NCBI GenBank assembly: GCA_012270125.1
Contig: JAAXIY010000002.1
Coordinates: 62,001-126,000 of the forward strand
DNA from: Paracoccaceae bacterium
GTDB taxonomy: Bacteria > Pseudomonadota > Alphaproteobacteria > Rhodobacterales > Rhodobacteraceae
DNA: 64,000 nt
Reading direction: 5' to 3'
In this document: piece by piece, positions 11,038-20,414 of the stretch
How the letters are laid out: each line of letters starts with the position of its first letter
Position numbering within the stretch: position 1 is the stretch's first letter
The notes under the pieces: generated by a model
The model's input: the letters and a program-made list of their open reading frames with translations, nothing else
The model's database searches: none
What the model was told of the DNA's origin: nothing
Translations under genes and position numbers: made by a program

Positions 11038-11160
11038 AGATTGCAGATGAACGGCAATTATATTAGTTTTATCGAAAAGGAAATGATTTATTCAAATGCA
11101 GTAGTTGCAAATAAAAATGAACTCGATTTCTCAATAATTTTATCAGAGTGTTTTTATATT

Positions 11161-11430
11161 TTAACGCCGTATTCCGAGTTTTTTAATCACAGTTTGATAA
11201 CGCGCCTCTTCTTTACCTTTAAGATAATCTAAAAGTTTTCTTCTTTGGGCAACCATCTTCAAGAGGCCTCTACGGCCATGGTTATCTTTGTGATGTTCTT
11301 TGAAATGTTCTGTCAAAGTATTTATTCTTGAAGTTAAAATTGCGATTTGGACTTCAGGTGACCCGGTGTCGCCCTTTTTTGTTGCAAAATCACTTATGAC
11401 TTTCGCTTTTTCTTCAGCAGTTATCGACAT
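11161..11430 (-). CDS. rpsO: 30S ribosomal protein S15
   Basis: Primary 16S rRNA-binding protein of the 30S platform. At 89 aa it has the standard length and signatures [26 protein letters not shown] and the C-terminal [12 protein letters not shown] at 11430 with SD AGGAGA. It sits upstream of pnp and downstream of truB–DUF1643, the classic alphaproteobacterial order. A G+C-rich patch at about 11460–11495 lies in its leader where S15 autoregulation is known in other bacteria, but I could not derive a recognised fold there. Confidence 0.98.
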   Translation of the reverse strand: MSITAEEKAKVISDFATKKGDTGSPEVQIAILTSRINTLTEHFKEHHKDNHGRRGLLKMVAQRRKLLDYLKGKEEARYQTVIKKLGIRR

Positions 11431-11608
11431 CTCATTCTCCTATTAGGTCAAAATTTGTAGCGTAGGCCGGGATGACGTCCAGCCAGGCTCCTTAAGGTAT
11501 TAATAAGATCACGCGCTTATCTCATTTTTTTTTGATTGGAAAGTCCAAATAGCAAAATATTCGATTTTGTCAGGCTGTATCCTAATCAAAAAACTTTTTG
11601 CGTTAAAT

Positions 11609-12139
11609 TTAATTATTGCTTAGCCATTCTGTTGGAAGGATATCATATGAGATGTAAAGAGGGTGTTTGGGTTGGCCAACTTTAGAAATGCCCAAGTGGA
11701 AAATCGGTTTGCCACATTTTTTCATTAATTCTACTACGTAATTTCCTCTGTTTAAATATAAGCCATGATTGCCCCAGGCGGCAATAGTACAATCCGCCCA
11801 CCGGCACCCATCAATAATAGCTTTGTTATTCTGCAAGCCTACAGGATCTTTCGCACGTTTCATTTTTTTTGGATCTGTATCTCTCCAAGCAAAAATATTG
11901 GTTACCCTGAAAGATCCAAAATTTAAAGTACGCGCTCTTCGTTCACATCGTTCAACTGTCGGGTCGTTTTGAATTTCTGTCGCCGTAGAAGGATTGAGCA
12001 TTACAAAATGTAATTTTTCTGCCTTCTTATTCCAAATGCGAGTAAGACTATATCTGTATTTTTCACAACTTGAATAGACAGCTTTGGAATTTATGTCTTC
12101 TTTTTGATAGTATTTGGTAATTACATTTGGATTTTTCAT
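11609..12139 (-). CDS. DUF1643 family protein
   Basis: Conserved protein of unknown biochemical function, 176 aa. It has the DUF1643 core: FVMLNPSTATEIQNDPTVERCERRA, split here as the LNPSTA and DPTVERC motifs, then FRVTNIFAWRDTDPKK and a central WGNHG. No signal peptide or membrane segment, so probably cytoplasmic. It lies 20 bp after truB and before rpsO, an arrangement familiar from Rhodobacterales, which suggests cotranscription with translation genes but does not give a function. Confidence 0.85.
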   Translation of the reverse strand: MKNPNVITKYYQKEDINSKAVYSSCEKYRYSLTRIWNKKAEKLHFVMLNPSTATEIQNDPTVERCERRARTLNFGSFRVTNIFAWRDTDPKKMKRAKDPVGLQNNKAIIDGCRWADCTIAAWGNHGLYLNRGNYVVELMKKCGKPIFHLGISKVGQPKHPLYISYDILPTEWLSNN

Positions 12140-12159
12140 GATTTGATCAAAATTTAGTT

Positions 12160-13065
12160 TTAAATATTGAGGACACGTGATGGATAAAACTGACTGTCTC
12201 TTACAGTTCCTAGAGCTAATGCTTTTCCATCACATTTAACCCAACAGGTTTTGTCTGCCTCAATCTCCGTTGAGCTGACAATAATTGATCTTCCATTTGC
12301 TATGTGACCAACATCCTTTGTGTTGCATGTTACAAAAGGTAAGTTTTGCAAGCCAACTTCTATTGGCTGTAAAAGCTGTTTCAACGAAGATAACTCTCGT
12401 ACTTCGTCAAAATTTTGAAGTGAAATAGAGTTTTTTAATTCAAATGGTCCTGACCATATGCGTTTCAGCCATTTCACATGGGCAAAACATTTTAAGTCTT
12501 TGCCAAGATCTCTAGCGATTGATCTCACATATCCACCTTTTCCACATGTTAATTGAAGTAATGCATGATCTTCATCAACTCGCTCTAAAAACTTAAGCTC
12601 TTTCACAAAGAGGGAGCGAGCCCTTAATTTTAAATGTTTTCCTGAACGGGCTAAATCATAGGCTCGAACTCCATTAACTTTGATTGCTGAATAGTTAGGA
12701 GGTGTTTGCTCTATAAAGCCTGTATATTTCGGTAAAAGAGCAGAGATCTTATCATCTTTTGGACGATTATTGCTTGTGTTAATAATTTCACCCGCTGCGT
12801 CGTCGGTGTCTGTTGCTTCACCAAATTTTACACAAAAATGATAGGATTTTATCTCATCCATTATGTGAGGAATAGTTTTTGTTGCTTCACCTAAAGCGAT
12901 TGGCAAAACACCTGTAGCATCTGGATCTAACGTGCCAGCATGTCCAACTTTTTTTGCGCTAAAAGCCCGTTTTATTTTATTCACCACACCAGTTGATGTG
13001 ATGCCGGCAGGTTTATCGATAATTATCCAACCGTTTATATTATTGCTTTTACGTTTTGAAAACAT
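12160..13065 (-). CDS. truB: tRNA pseudouridine(55) synthase TruB
   Basis: Makes pseudouridine 55 in the T-loop of elongator tRNAs. The 301-aa product has the catalytic motif GHAGTLDPDATGVL with the nucleophilic Asp at about residue 47, an early WIIIDKPAGITS, and KVNGVRAYDLAR and GGYVRSIARDLG further on. ATG at 13065. First gene of the truB–DUF1643–rpsO–pnp run. The usual upstream partner rbfA is absent; instead a dehydrogenase lies 72 bp upstream. Confidence 0.97.
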   Translation of the reverse strand: MFSKRKSNNINGWIIIDKPAGITSTGVVNKIKRAFSAKKVGHAGTLDPDATGVLPIALGEATKTIPHIMDEIKSYHFCVKFGEATDTDDAAGEIINTSNNRPKDDKISALLPKYTGFIEQTPPNYSAIKVNGVRAYDLARSGKHLKLRARSLFVKELKFLERVDEDHALLQLTCGKGGYVRSIARDLGKDLKCFAHVKWLKRIWSGPFELKNSISLQNFDEVRELSSLKQLLQPIEVGLQNLPFVTCNTKDVGHIANGRSIIVSSTEIEADKTCWVKCDGKALALGTVRDSQFYPSRVLNI

Positions 13066-13137
13066 AAGCGTCCATCATATCTAAAGCCGTGCCTGAAACT
13101 GTATCTGGTAGTTTGCTTTGTTCCAAATTTACAATAT

Positions 13138-14616
13138 TTATACCGACATGCAGATATATTTCATTTCCAAGTAGTCATCTATTCCATGATGACTACCTTC
13201 TCTACCTAATCCAGATTGTTTTACTCCTCCAAAAGGAGCGACTTCTGTTGAGATAATTCCTGTATTCACGCCCACGATCCCATATTCTAAAGCTTCTGCT
13301 ACCTTATGGACGCGGCTTAAATCTTTTGCATAAAAGTAGGAAGCTAAGCCAAATATAGTGTCGTTTGCTAATTCTATAACTTCATCTTCATTTTTAAATT
13401 CAAAAAGTGGTGCGAATGGGCCAAATGTTTCCTCTCTTGATACGAGCATATCTCTAGTTGCTTGTGTTACAATTGTTGGTGTTAAAAAATTACCTGGTCC
13501 TTGGATTGTTTCACCTCCTAAGATAACCTGCGCCCCCTTTGACTTTGCATCTTCAATATGCTCCTGCACTTTTTGTATAGCTGCGCTGTTTATTAGAGGT
13601 CCAAGTGCAGTTCCACTAGCTAAGCCATCCCCAACCTTCATTTGTGAAACAGCTAATGATAATTTTTCAGCAAACTCATTATAAACACCTGATTGAACGT
13701 AAATACGATTGGCGCAAACACATGTTTGTCCATTATTTCTAAATTTACACATAATTGCCCCTTCGACGGCCGCATCAATATCTGCATCGTCAAAGACAAT
13801 AAATGGGGCATTTCCTCCCAATTCCATTGAGCACTTCATAATTTGTTCAGAAGCTTGTTTAAGTAGAATTCTGCCGACTTCGGTTGAACCTGTAAAAGTA
13901 AGTTTTCTGATAATTGGGTTTTCGCAGAATTCTTTTCCAATTTCAGATGATCGTGAGGATGGAATGATTGATAAAATTCCTTTTGGCAGACCTGCTCTAT
14001 CTGCTAGAATGCCCATAGCCAATGCAGATAACGGAGTTTCAGCAGCTGGCCTCGCAATAAAAGCACATCCAGCTGCGAGGGCTGGCCCTGCTTTTCTAGT
14101 GATCATGGCATTTGGAAAATTCCAAGGTGTAATAGATGCTGCAACGCCAACGGGTTGTTTTAAAACAGTAATTCGTTTGTCACTTTGATGACCTGGTATT
14201 GTTTCTCCGTAAACTCTTTTTGCTTCTTCAGCAAAAAATTCTATAAAAGAAGCGCCGTAGGCAATCTCACCCTTTGCTTCCTCAATAGGTTTACCTTGTT
14301 CAGCAGTCAGAATGGTTGCTAAATCCTCTTGATTTTCCATCATCAAATTATACCAGTTTCGAAGTAAATTGCTGCGTTCTTTGGCTGGTCTAGCAGCCCA
14401 TAATTTTTGAGCTTTTTCAGCAATAGAAATAGCTTCAGCTGTCTGGGTTCTTGATATATCTGCAACATCGGTTATTACGTCACCGCGAGCAGGATTGTAT
14501 ACTGGGAATGTTTGGCCATTTTCTCCGTCGCACCACTCACCAGCTATATATCCTCTTGTGGCCAAAAGAGTTGAATCTTTCAGCAAAGCTTGCAAGTTTG
14601 TCAAATCATCTAACAT
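13138..14616 (-). CDS. gabD: NAD(P)-dependent succinate-semialdehyde dehydrogenase family
   Basis: Aldehyde dehydrogenase oxidising succinate semialdehyde to succinate, the last step of GABA catabolism. Motifs: TPWNFPNAMITRKAGPALAAGC (cofactor region), FTGSTEVGR, catalytic Glu in ELGGNAPF and catalytic Cys in GQTCVCANR. The C-terminal GLGREGSHHGIDDYLEMKY is typical of GabD. The ATG at 14616 has SD AGGAG and gives 492 aa; a longer frame to 14655 has no support. It diverges from an alpha/beta hydrolase over 75 bp. No GABA aminotransferase is nearby, so the physiological aldehyde is not fixed by context. Confidence 0.9.
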   Translation of the reverse strand: MLDDLTNLQALLKDSTLLATRGYIAGEWCDGENGQTFPVYNPARGDVITDVADISRTQTAEAISIAEKAQKLWAARPAKERSNLLRNWYNLMMENQEDLATILTAEQGKPIEEAKGEIAYGASFIEFFAEEAKRVYGETIPGHQSDKRITVLKQPVGVAASITPWNFPNAMITRKAGPALAAGCAFIARPAAETPLSALAMGILADRAGLPKGILSIIPSSRSSEIGKEFCENPIIRKLTFTGSTEVGRILLKQASEQIMKCSMELGGNAPFIVFDDADIDAAVEGAIMCKFRNNGQTCVCANRIYVQSGVYNEFAEKLSLAVSQMKVGDGLASGTALGPLINSAAIQKVQEHIEDAKSKGAQVILGGETIQGPGNFLTPTIVTQATRDMLVSREETFGPFAPLFEFKNEDEVIELANDTIFGLASYFYAKDLSRVHKVAEALEYGIVGVNTGIISTEVAPFGGVKQSGLGREGSHHGIDDYLEMKYICMSV

Positions 14617-14691
14617 TCCCAATCTCCTATTTTTATTTTGACATAACAAAACCAATTCTGCCTTATTTTGTCTATAGCGGTATTAATTATT

Positions 14692-15516
14692 ATGAAAAAT
14701 ATAAACGAAAATGACGAAGCATATGCAAACGCTGCCTTCATAGCTAATTCAGAACAAATAGTTCAAGATTGGATAGCAAAAGCTGAGCTGTTCAGAAAAA
14801 AAAAGCTCAAGAGTGGATTAGCAAATTTAGATATTGCTTACGGTAACTCACATAGACAAAAATTTGATCTTTTTTTACCTCAAAAAGAGCCATTGGGTAC
14901 GGTTATATTCATTCATGGAGGCTATTGGATTGATTTTGATAAGTCATATTGGTCTCATTTTGCATCCGGTGTTATCGCTCGTGGGTATAGATGCATAATT
15001 CCTTCGTACGACTTATGTCCAAATGTGCGAATAGCAGAAATAAATGGGCAAATAAAAGATTTGATATGTTATGTTTTGGGGAAATATGAAGGGATGATTT
15101 CAATGGCTGGTCATTCTGCCGGGGGGCATTTGGTTTCAAGAATGGTGTCAAATGATCAGTGGAAAAATTTTGAATTAAAAAAAGAATTATTGCAAAGATT
15201 GGTTCATGTTGTTGCTATCTCACCATTAGCAGATTTGCGGCCTCTTTTAGAAACAACTATGAACAAAAAACTTAAATTAAATTTGGATACTGCTAAAGAA
15301 GAAAGCCCAGTACTTCATACCAAATTAAATGTACCTTTTACCATTTTTGTTGGAGAAAAGGAGCGTCCCGCTTTTCTATCACAAGCTACATCTTTAAGTG
15401 AGGCTTGGTCTTGTTCAAAAATAATAACCAATGGACAACATCACTTTAACATTTTGGACCATCTAGAAAATAAGCGAAGTAAACTAGTTGAATTGCTGAC
15501 CAGAATTCAAGCTTAA
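14692..15516 (+). CDS. Alpha/beta hydrolase, kynurenine formamidase / carboxylesterase-like
   Basis: Serine hydrolase of about 274 aa. It has the oxyanion motif HGGYW, as in kynurenine formamidase-type esterases, and the nucleophile elbow GHSAGGHL; a late His in GQHHFNIL probably completes the triad. ATG at 14692 preferred over the in-frame TTG at 14668. No signal peptide. It diverges from gabD and faces the FCD regulator. HGGYW fits arylformamidase relatives, but no tryptophan-degradation genes are visible, so the substrate is unknown. Confidence 0.75.
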   Translation: MKNINENDEAYANAAFIANSEQIVQDWIAKAELFRKKKLKSGLANLDIAYGNSHRQKFDLFLPQKEPLGTVIFIHGGYWIDFDKSYWSHFASGVIARGYRCIIPSYDLCPNVRIAEINGQIKDLICYVLGKYEGMISMAGHSAGGHLVSRMVSNDQWKNFELKKELLQRLVHVVAISPLADLRPLLETTMNKKLKLNLDTAKEESPVLHTKLNVPFTIFVGEKERPAFLSQATSLSEAWSCSKIITNGQHHFNILDHLENKRSKLVELLTRIQA

Positions 15517-15563
15517 TTTTTTTGATATATGCTTTGGTATTTCAGCAAGTTTAATTTATGGAA

Positions 15564-16334
15564 TTAACGCCGTAGTTTTTCATGCTCAAATCGTTGTTGA
15601 GCAATTTTTTCATTTTTATCTGAGGCCCGCTGGCTTTTTTGAGCTTCTGCCACGTAGTCCAAATGTGCTTCGACGGCTTTTCTGGCAGCCTCAGGATTTC
15701 TTGTTTGGATTGCCTTATTTATGACTTCATGTTGAGTTAGAAGTTCGAAGCGGGTAGTTCTTTGTTGGAACATTTTTTGTCTATTATAGAAAACACCGTT
15801 TCGAAGTAGTTCATACATTGATCTCATCATATGTAGCATAATGACATTGTGACTCGCCTCTATTATGGATAGATGAAAATCAGCATCCAATCTTGCTTCA
15901 TCTGTGGGATCTCTTTTCTGGTGAGCTGCTTCCATTTTGTCAAAGATGGTTTGTATGACTTGTAAATCAGTACTCGAACCATATTTAGCTGTTCTTTCCG
16001 CAGCAAGCCCCTCTAAATCTCTCCGAAAAGTTATGTAGTCATCTACGGACTCTTCATGCGAACTAAAGAGTTCAATTAAAGCAGGTGAGAAAGCGTTGCC
16101 AAGTACATCAGCAACAAATATTCCTGCATTTGCTTTCGAAACAAGTAATCCCCTTGTGTCCAAATTGGCTATAGCTTCTCGTAAACTAGGTCTAGAAACA
16201 CCGAAACGCTCTGCTAATTCTCGCTCTGCAGGGAGTCGATCACCTGGTCTAAGAATTCCTCTTAATATAAGCTTCTCTATTTGGAGGGTAACAGAAGAAG
16301 ACAGTTTTTCTGTAATTATCTTTTGGAATGGCAT
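15564..16334 (-). CDS. GntR-family transcriptional regulator, FadR/FCD subfamily
   Basis: One-component regulator, about 256 aa. N-terminal winged helix: ILRPGDRLPAERELAERFGVSRPSLREAI, quoted in parts as LPAERELAERFGVSRPSLR. C-terminal all-helical FCD ligand domain with metal-type residues in FRRDLEGLAAERTA, DADFHLSIIEASHN and the distal His of VEAHLDYV. ATG at 16334. The 10-bp palindrome TAGTATACTA lies 21 bp upstream and matches the FadR-type operator pattern, suggesting autorepression. Ligand unknown; the adjacent gabD and hydrolase are candidate targets by proximity only. Confidence 0.88.
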   Translation of the reverse strand: MPFQKIITEKLSSSVTLQIEKLILRGILRPGDRLPAERELAERFGVSRPSLREAIANLDTRGLLVSKANAGIFVADVLGNAFSPALIELFSSHEESVDDYITFRRDLEGLAAERTAKYGSSTDLQVIQTIFDKMEAAHQKRDPTDEARLDADFHLSIIEASHNVIMLHMMRSMYELLRNGVFYNRQKMFQQRTTRFELLTQHEVINKAIQTRNPEAARKAVEAHLDYVAEAQKSQRASDKNEKIAQQRFEHEKLRR

Positions 16335-16355
16335 CAATAGTCCAATAAGTTTTTT

Positions 16356-16365
16356 TAGTATACTA
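16356..16365. promoter_or_regulatory. Candidate FadR/FCD-type operator
   Basis: Perfect 10-bp palindrome TAGTATACTA, fitting the TNGT-(N)-ACNA pattern bound by FadR-subfamily regulators. It lies 21 bp upstream of the regulator's ATG and overlaps the stop codon of the GNAT gene. Confidence 0.5.
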
Positions 16366-16818
16366 TGGCAAATCTCTTTTCATGAAAATAGAGAACCCAT
16401 TTTCAAAATACTTTCCAAACGGTTCACATAATTCAAAGTTAAATCGTTTATATAAGTTCAAGGCATTATCCAAACCAATACCTGTTTCTAATTTCAATGA
16501 ATTTATATTTAATTCTCTAGAAGTGCGTAATATTTCTTGCATTATTAAACTTGCTATTCCATTGCCTCTAAATTGTGGCTCTACAAAAAATGATTTTAGT
16601 TCTCCATAATCAGATTTAACTTCTAAAGCGCCACAGCCACAATATTTGTCATTTTGTCTTGCCCCTAAAAAGTGAACATCTGAGGAGCATAATTCATCAA
16701 TAGAAAGGTACGAATTTGTTTCCTCAGGGTAGAGATCCCTCATTAACTGGTGGCTTGCTAAGAGAAGTTTTTTAATATCTGGATGTCTTGGAGAAGCATA
16801 TTCTACAGAGATTTTCAT
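16363..16818 (-). CDS. GNAT family N-acetyltransferase
   Basis: Acetyl-CoA-dependent acetyltransferase of unknown substrate, 151 aa, a single GNAT domain. The acetyl-CoA loop is VEPQFRGNGIASLIMQ and the C-terminal strand ALNLYKRFNFELCEPFG is typical. It ends 28 bp before the FCD regulator on the same strand, so the two may share a transcript even though the candidate operator lies across its stop codon. Confidence 0.85.
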   Translation of the reverse strand: MKISVEYASPRHPDIKKLLLASHQLMRDLYPEETNSYLSIDELCSSDVHFLGARQNDKYCGCGALEVKSDYGELKSFFVEPQFRGNGIASLIMQEILRTSRELNINSLKLETGIGLDNALNLYKRFNFELCEPFGKYFENGFSIFMKRDLP

Positions 16819-16955
16819 TTAACTTTTACCTGGTTTATGACATTAAAATAATTGCAACATATTGTGTAAAATACTATAAGGTACACGATATGGGGTAGTC
16901 ATGCTCAAAGGCAATAACTAATACTAAGCAGGAAATTACTAAGGAATCTCTAATA

Positions 16956-19900
16956 TTGCAATTTAGCAAGCTAAGATTATCAGGCTTCAAAAGCTTTGTG
17001 GATCCTACTGAACTGGTCATTAAAGATGGTTTGACTGGAGTCGTTGGGCCCAACGGATGTGGAAAATCTAATTTACTAGAAGCTTTACGTTGGGTGATGG
17101 GTGAAAACCGTCCTACCGCCATGCGAGGTGGAGGTATGGAAGATGTTATCTTTGCAGGAGCTGCTACACGGCCGGCTCGTAACTTTGCTGAGGTTGCTTT
17201 GCATCTAGATAATTCAGAACGTACAGCACCCGGTGGTTTCAATAATGAGGACAATTTGGAAATAGTACGACGAATTACTCGTGAAGCGGGTAGCGCGTAC
17301 AAGAGTAATGGTAAAGATGTACGGGCTCGGGATGTGCAAATGTTGTTTGCGGATGCTTCTACAGGAGCACATTCTCCAGCATTAGTCAGACAAGGCCAAA
17401 TAGCTGAATTAATTAATGCAAAACCAAAGAATCGCCGTCGAATACTAGAGGAGGCGGCTGGTATATCGGGTCTTTATCAGCGCCGTCATGAGGCAGAACT
17501 AAAGTTGAATGCTGCTGAAACTAATTTAGTACGGGTTGAAGATGTGTTGGAGCAATTAGCAAATCAGTTAGGGCAGCTTGCAAGACAAGCGAAACAAGCA
17601 GCAAGATACCGGGTTCTTGGCGAGCAGTTGCGTGAGATAGAGGGCACACTTTTGTATCGCCGGTGGAAAGATGCAGACTCTGCAAACTTTGATGCTGATA
17701 ATCAATTGACAGCTCACACAAAGATTGCGGCAGAGGCAGAAGCTATTGTTGCTCAAGCGAAACGAATTAGAGAAGTTGCCAGTGAGAATGTACCTCCATT
17801 AAGAGAAGAAGCTGCTGTTATTTCAGCGATGCTTCAACGATTAATCGTTGAACAGGAAACACTAGAGGAGCAAGGTCGTCAGGCACAGGATAGAATTGAA
17901 ACATTGTCATCTCGCATAGAACAACTCGGTCAAGATATTGATCGTGAAAATAGTTTGAACAAAGATGCTGGAGAAACAATCAAAACCTTGTCAAAAGAGC
18001 AGGAGGATCTTCAAGTTTCGTTGAGCACGCATAGTGAAAAACTTGAAGCTGTCTCTTCTGATGCTCAAGAGGCGGCAACTATTTTGAAAGATAGGGAAGT
18101 TAATCTATCAGAATTAACTGAAGATATGGCTCGTTTGGCGGCACGCCATCAGTCACTAGAACGTTTTTTATTAGACAGTGAAAATGCGCTTAGTAAAAAC
18201 ACTGACGAAGCTGCTAACATTGATAAAAAAGTTTCTGAGTCATTAATTGAGCTAGAAACAGTCAAAAAACTGGTTCAAGATGTAGTAGTAGAAGTAAAAT
18301 TTGCTCAAGATCATGCTCAAAAATGCGAGGAAAAACTTTTAGATTTAGAGGAAAAACGGTCCTCTTTGCAGACTGAAGAAGAAATGGCAAATTTTGAACG
18401 CTCAGAAGTAGAGGGAGAAACTAAAGCTATCCGAGCCGAATTTGCAGCTCTAGAAAAGCTTATTGAAAAAAATTCCAAGGAAAAGTCTCATATTATTGAC
18501 GACGTTCGAGTTGAGCTTGGCTTTGAGAAAGCTTTTGGAGCAGCTTTGGCGGATGATTTGAGAGCCCCTGTATCCAAAGAAAAAAATGAGACCGGATGGG
18601 TTCAATTGAATGAATATTCTTCTATCAAAAATAAGTTACCTGCTGGTGTAAAATTGCTGTCAGACGTAGTAAAAATACCGGCTGTTCTCAGCAGGCGATT
18701 AAAATATGTTGGGCTAGTCGATCGTGACCAAGGAGATAGTTTACATGAATTACTAGAGCCTGGGCAACGTCTAGTGAGTCTAGAAGGTGATTTATGGCGA
18801 TGGGATGGTTATAAGATTTGGGCTGGTGACACGCCATCTGCAGCTGCATTACAAATTCAACAGGCAAATAATTTAAAGGATTTAGACGCTCAGTTAAATT
18901 CACTACAAAAAAAATTAGAAATTGTTCGTACTAAGCATGAAAATTTAGTTGCTGAACTATCAAAAGTTACTGAACAGGAAAAAAATGCAAGGCTAGCAAG
19001 GCGTGAAGCTGATCAGGCAGTTAACGATACAGTTAGAAAGTTGAATAGGGTAGAATCCGAACAAAGTTTAATAAATGCACAATTAGAGAACTATCAAATA
19101 TCAAAACGCCGTTATGAAGAAGAGGCTCAACAGTCTAAAAAGCAAGTTGAATCGGCAAAGAAGAGTTTTGTTGAGCTTGATGATTTAGATGCAATGCGTT
19201 CTCAAGTTGAAGATGTCAAACTTACTGTAGAAGCAGCTCGCGTAACTATGATGACAAAGCGTTCTCTTCATGACGAGGTTCGGCGGGAAGGAGAAATACA
19301 ACTAAAGCGAGCTCAAGAGGTGCAGAAAGAAATTAGTGGTTGGTCTCACAGACTGGATACAGCTGAGAAGAGAATTTCTGAATTAATTGATAGAAAAAAT
19401 AGTTCTAAATGGGAACTTGAGGAGGCCTCTAAAACACCTTCAAAAATAGAGGATAAGAGTAAAAATTTAATTTTGGCAATTTCAGAGGCAGAAAAGAAAA
19501 AAGCTGAAGCTGATGATGCACTATCTCTTGCAGAGACAAAGCTCAGTCAAGTGCTGAATGAGGAACGTGAAGCGGAGCGCGTTGCATCAGAAGCGCGCGA
19601 AGATAGAGCTAGGTGTGATGCAAAATCTGAAGCAGCACGTCAAAATTTAGAATTAGCGTCAGATCGAATAAGAGAGGCTCTTGGACTATCTGTTGAGAGC
19701 TTGCTTGAGGAATTACAAATAGATGTTGAAAATTTACCAAGTGCAGAGTCTTTAGAGACAAAAGTGGCTCAGATAAAGCGACAGCGAGAAGCATTGGGAT
19801 CTGTAAATTTAAGAGCTGAAGACGATGCAAGAGAAGTTAAGGAAGAACACGAAAAACTATATGCCGAGAAGGCAGATTTAGAACAAGCTATTAAAACGCT

Positions 19901-20414
19901 AAGGACAGGTATAGCGAGTCTAAATAGTGAAGGCCGCGAAAGACTTCTTACAGCCTTTGAGCAGGTTAACTCAAATTTCTCTATGCTTTTTAAGCATCTT
20001 TTTGGTGGTGGGGAAGCGAATTTAGAGTTTGTAGAAAGTGACGACCCTCTTGAAGCTGGGCTGGAAATTATGTGCCAACCACCTGGAAAGAAATTATCGG
20101 CTCTATCTTTGCTGTCGGGAGGAGAGCAAACTTTGACAGCATTGGCATTGATTTTTGCTGTTTTTCTGGCCAACCCAGCACCAATCTGCGTTTTAGATGA
20201 GGTTGATGCTCCTCTAGATGATGCAAATGTGTCTCGGTTTTGTGAACTTCTTGATGAAATGTGTCGTCAAACTGATACGAGATTTATGATAATAACCCAC
20301 CATGCAATTACCATGTCAAGAATGGATAGATTATTTGGAGTTACAATGCAGGAGCAGGGTGTGAGTCAATTAGTTTCAGTTGATCTAAAGAAAGCTGAAA
20401 GCTTAGTTGCTTAG
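16956..20414 (+). CDS. smc: Chromosome segregation/condensation ATPase SMC
   Basis: Structural-maintenance-of-chromosomes ATPase, 1152 aa, the usual bacterial length. N-terminal head with Walker A GPNGCGKSN at about 31–39 and R-loop region GGMEDVIFAG. Two long coiled coils flank a hinge at about 520–650. The C-terminal head has signature LSLLSGGEQTLTALAL and Walker B ICVLDEVDAPLDD. Start is TTG at 16956 with an AAGGA-type SD; the next in-frame ATG would remove the ATPase N-terminus. Its 3' end overlaps the convergent transglycosylase by 4 bp. scpA/scpB are not here. Confidence 0.97.
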   Translation: MQFSKLRLSGFKSFVDPTELVIKDGLTGVVGPNGCGKSNLLEALRWVMGENRPTAMRGGGMEDVIFAGAATRPARNFAEVALHLDNSERTAPGGFNNEDNLEIVRRITREAGSAYKSNGKDVRARDVQMLFADASTGAHSPALVRQGQIAELINAKPKNRRRILEEAAGISGLYQRRHEAELKLNAAETNLVRVEDVLEQLANQLGQLARQAKQAARYRVLGEQLREIEGTLLYRRWKDADSANFDADNQLTAHTKIAAEAEAIVAQAKRIREVASENVPPLREEAAVISAMLQRLIVEQETLEEQGRQAQDRIETLSSRIEQLGQDIDRENSLNKDAGETIKTLSKEQEDLQVSLSTHSEKLEAVSSDAQEAATILKDREVNLSELTEDMARLAARHQSLERFLLDSENALSKNTDEAANIDKKVSESLIELETVKKLVQDVVVEVKFAQDHAQKCEEKLLDLEEKRSSLQTEEEMANFERSEVEGETKAIRAEFAALEKLIEKNSKEKSHIIDDVRVELGFEKAFGAALADDLRAPVSKEKNETGWVQLNEYSSIKNKLPAGVKLLSDVVKIPAVLSRRLKYVGLVDRDQGDSLHELLEPGQRLVSLEGDLWRWDGYKIWAGDTPSAAALQIQQANNLKDLDAQLNSLQKKLEIVRTKHENLVAELSKVTEQEKNARLARREADQAVNDTVRKLNRVESEQSLINAQLENYQISKRRYEEEAQQSKKQVESAKKSFVELDDLDAMRSQVEDVKLTVEAARVTMMTKRSLHDEVRREGEIQLKRAQEVQKEISGWSHRLDTAEKRISELIDRKNSSKWELEEASKTPSKIEDKSKNLILAISEAEKKKAEADDALSLAETKLSQVLNEEREAERVASEAREDRARCDAKSEAARQNLELASDRIREALGLSVESLLEELQIDVENLPSAESLETKVAQIKRQREALGSVNLRAEDDAREVKEEHEKLYAEKADLEQAIKTLRTGIASLNSEGRERLLTAFEQVNSNFSMLFKHLFGGGEANLEFVESDDPLEAGLEIMCQPPGKKLSALSLLSGGEQTLTALALIFAVFLANPAPICVLDEVDAPLDDANVSRFCELLDEMCRQTDTRFMIITHHAITMSRMDRLFGVTMQEQGVSQLVSVDLKKAESLVA

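Noticed and set aside
11440-11600. A known S15 autoregulatory RNA or other riboswitch
   Set aside because: G+C-rich patches exist but I could not fold them into a recognised class without software.
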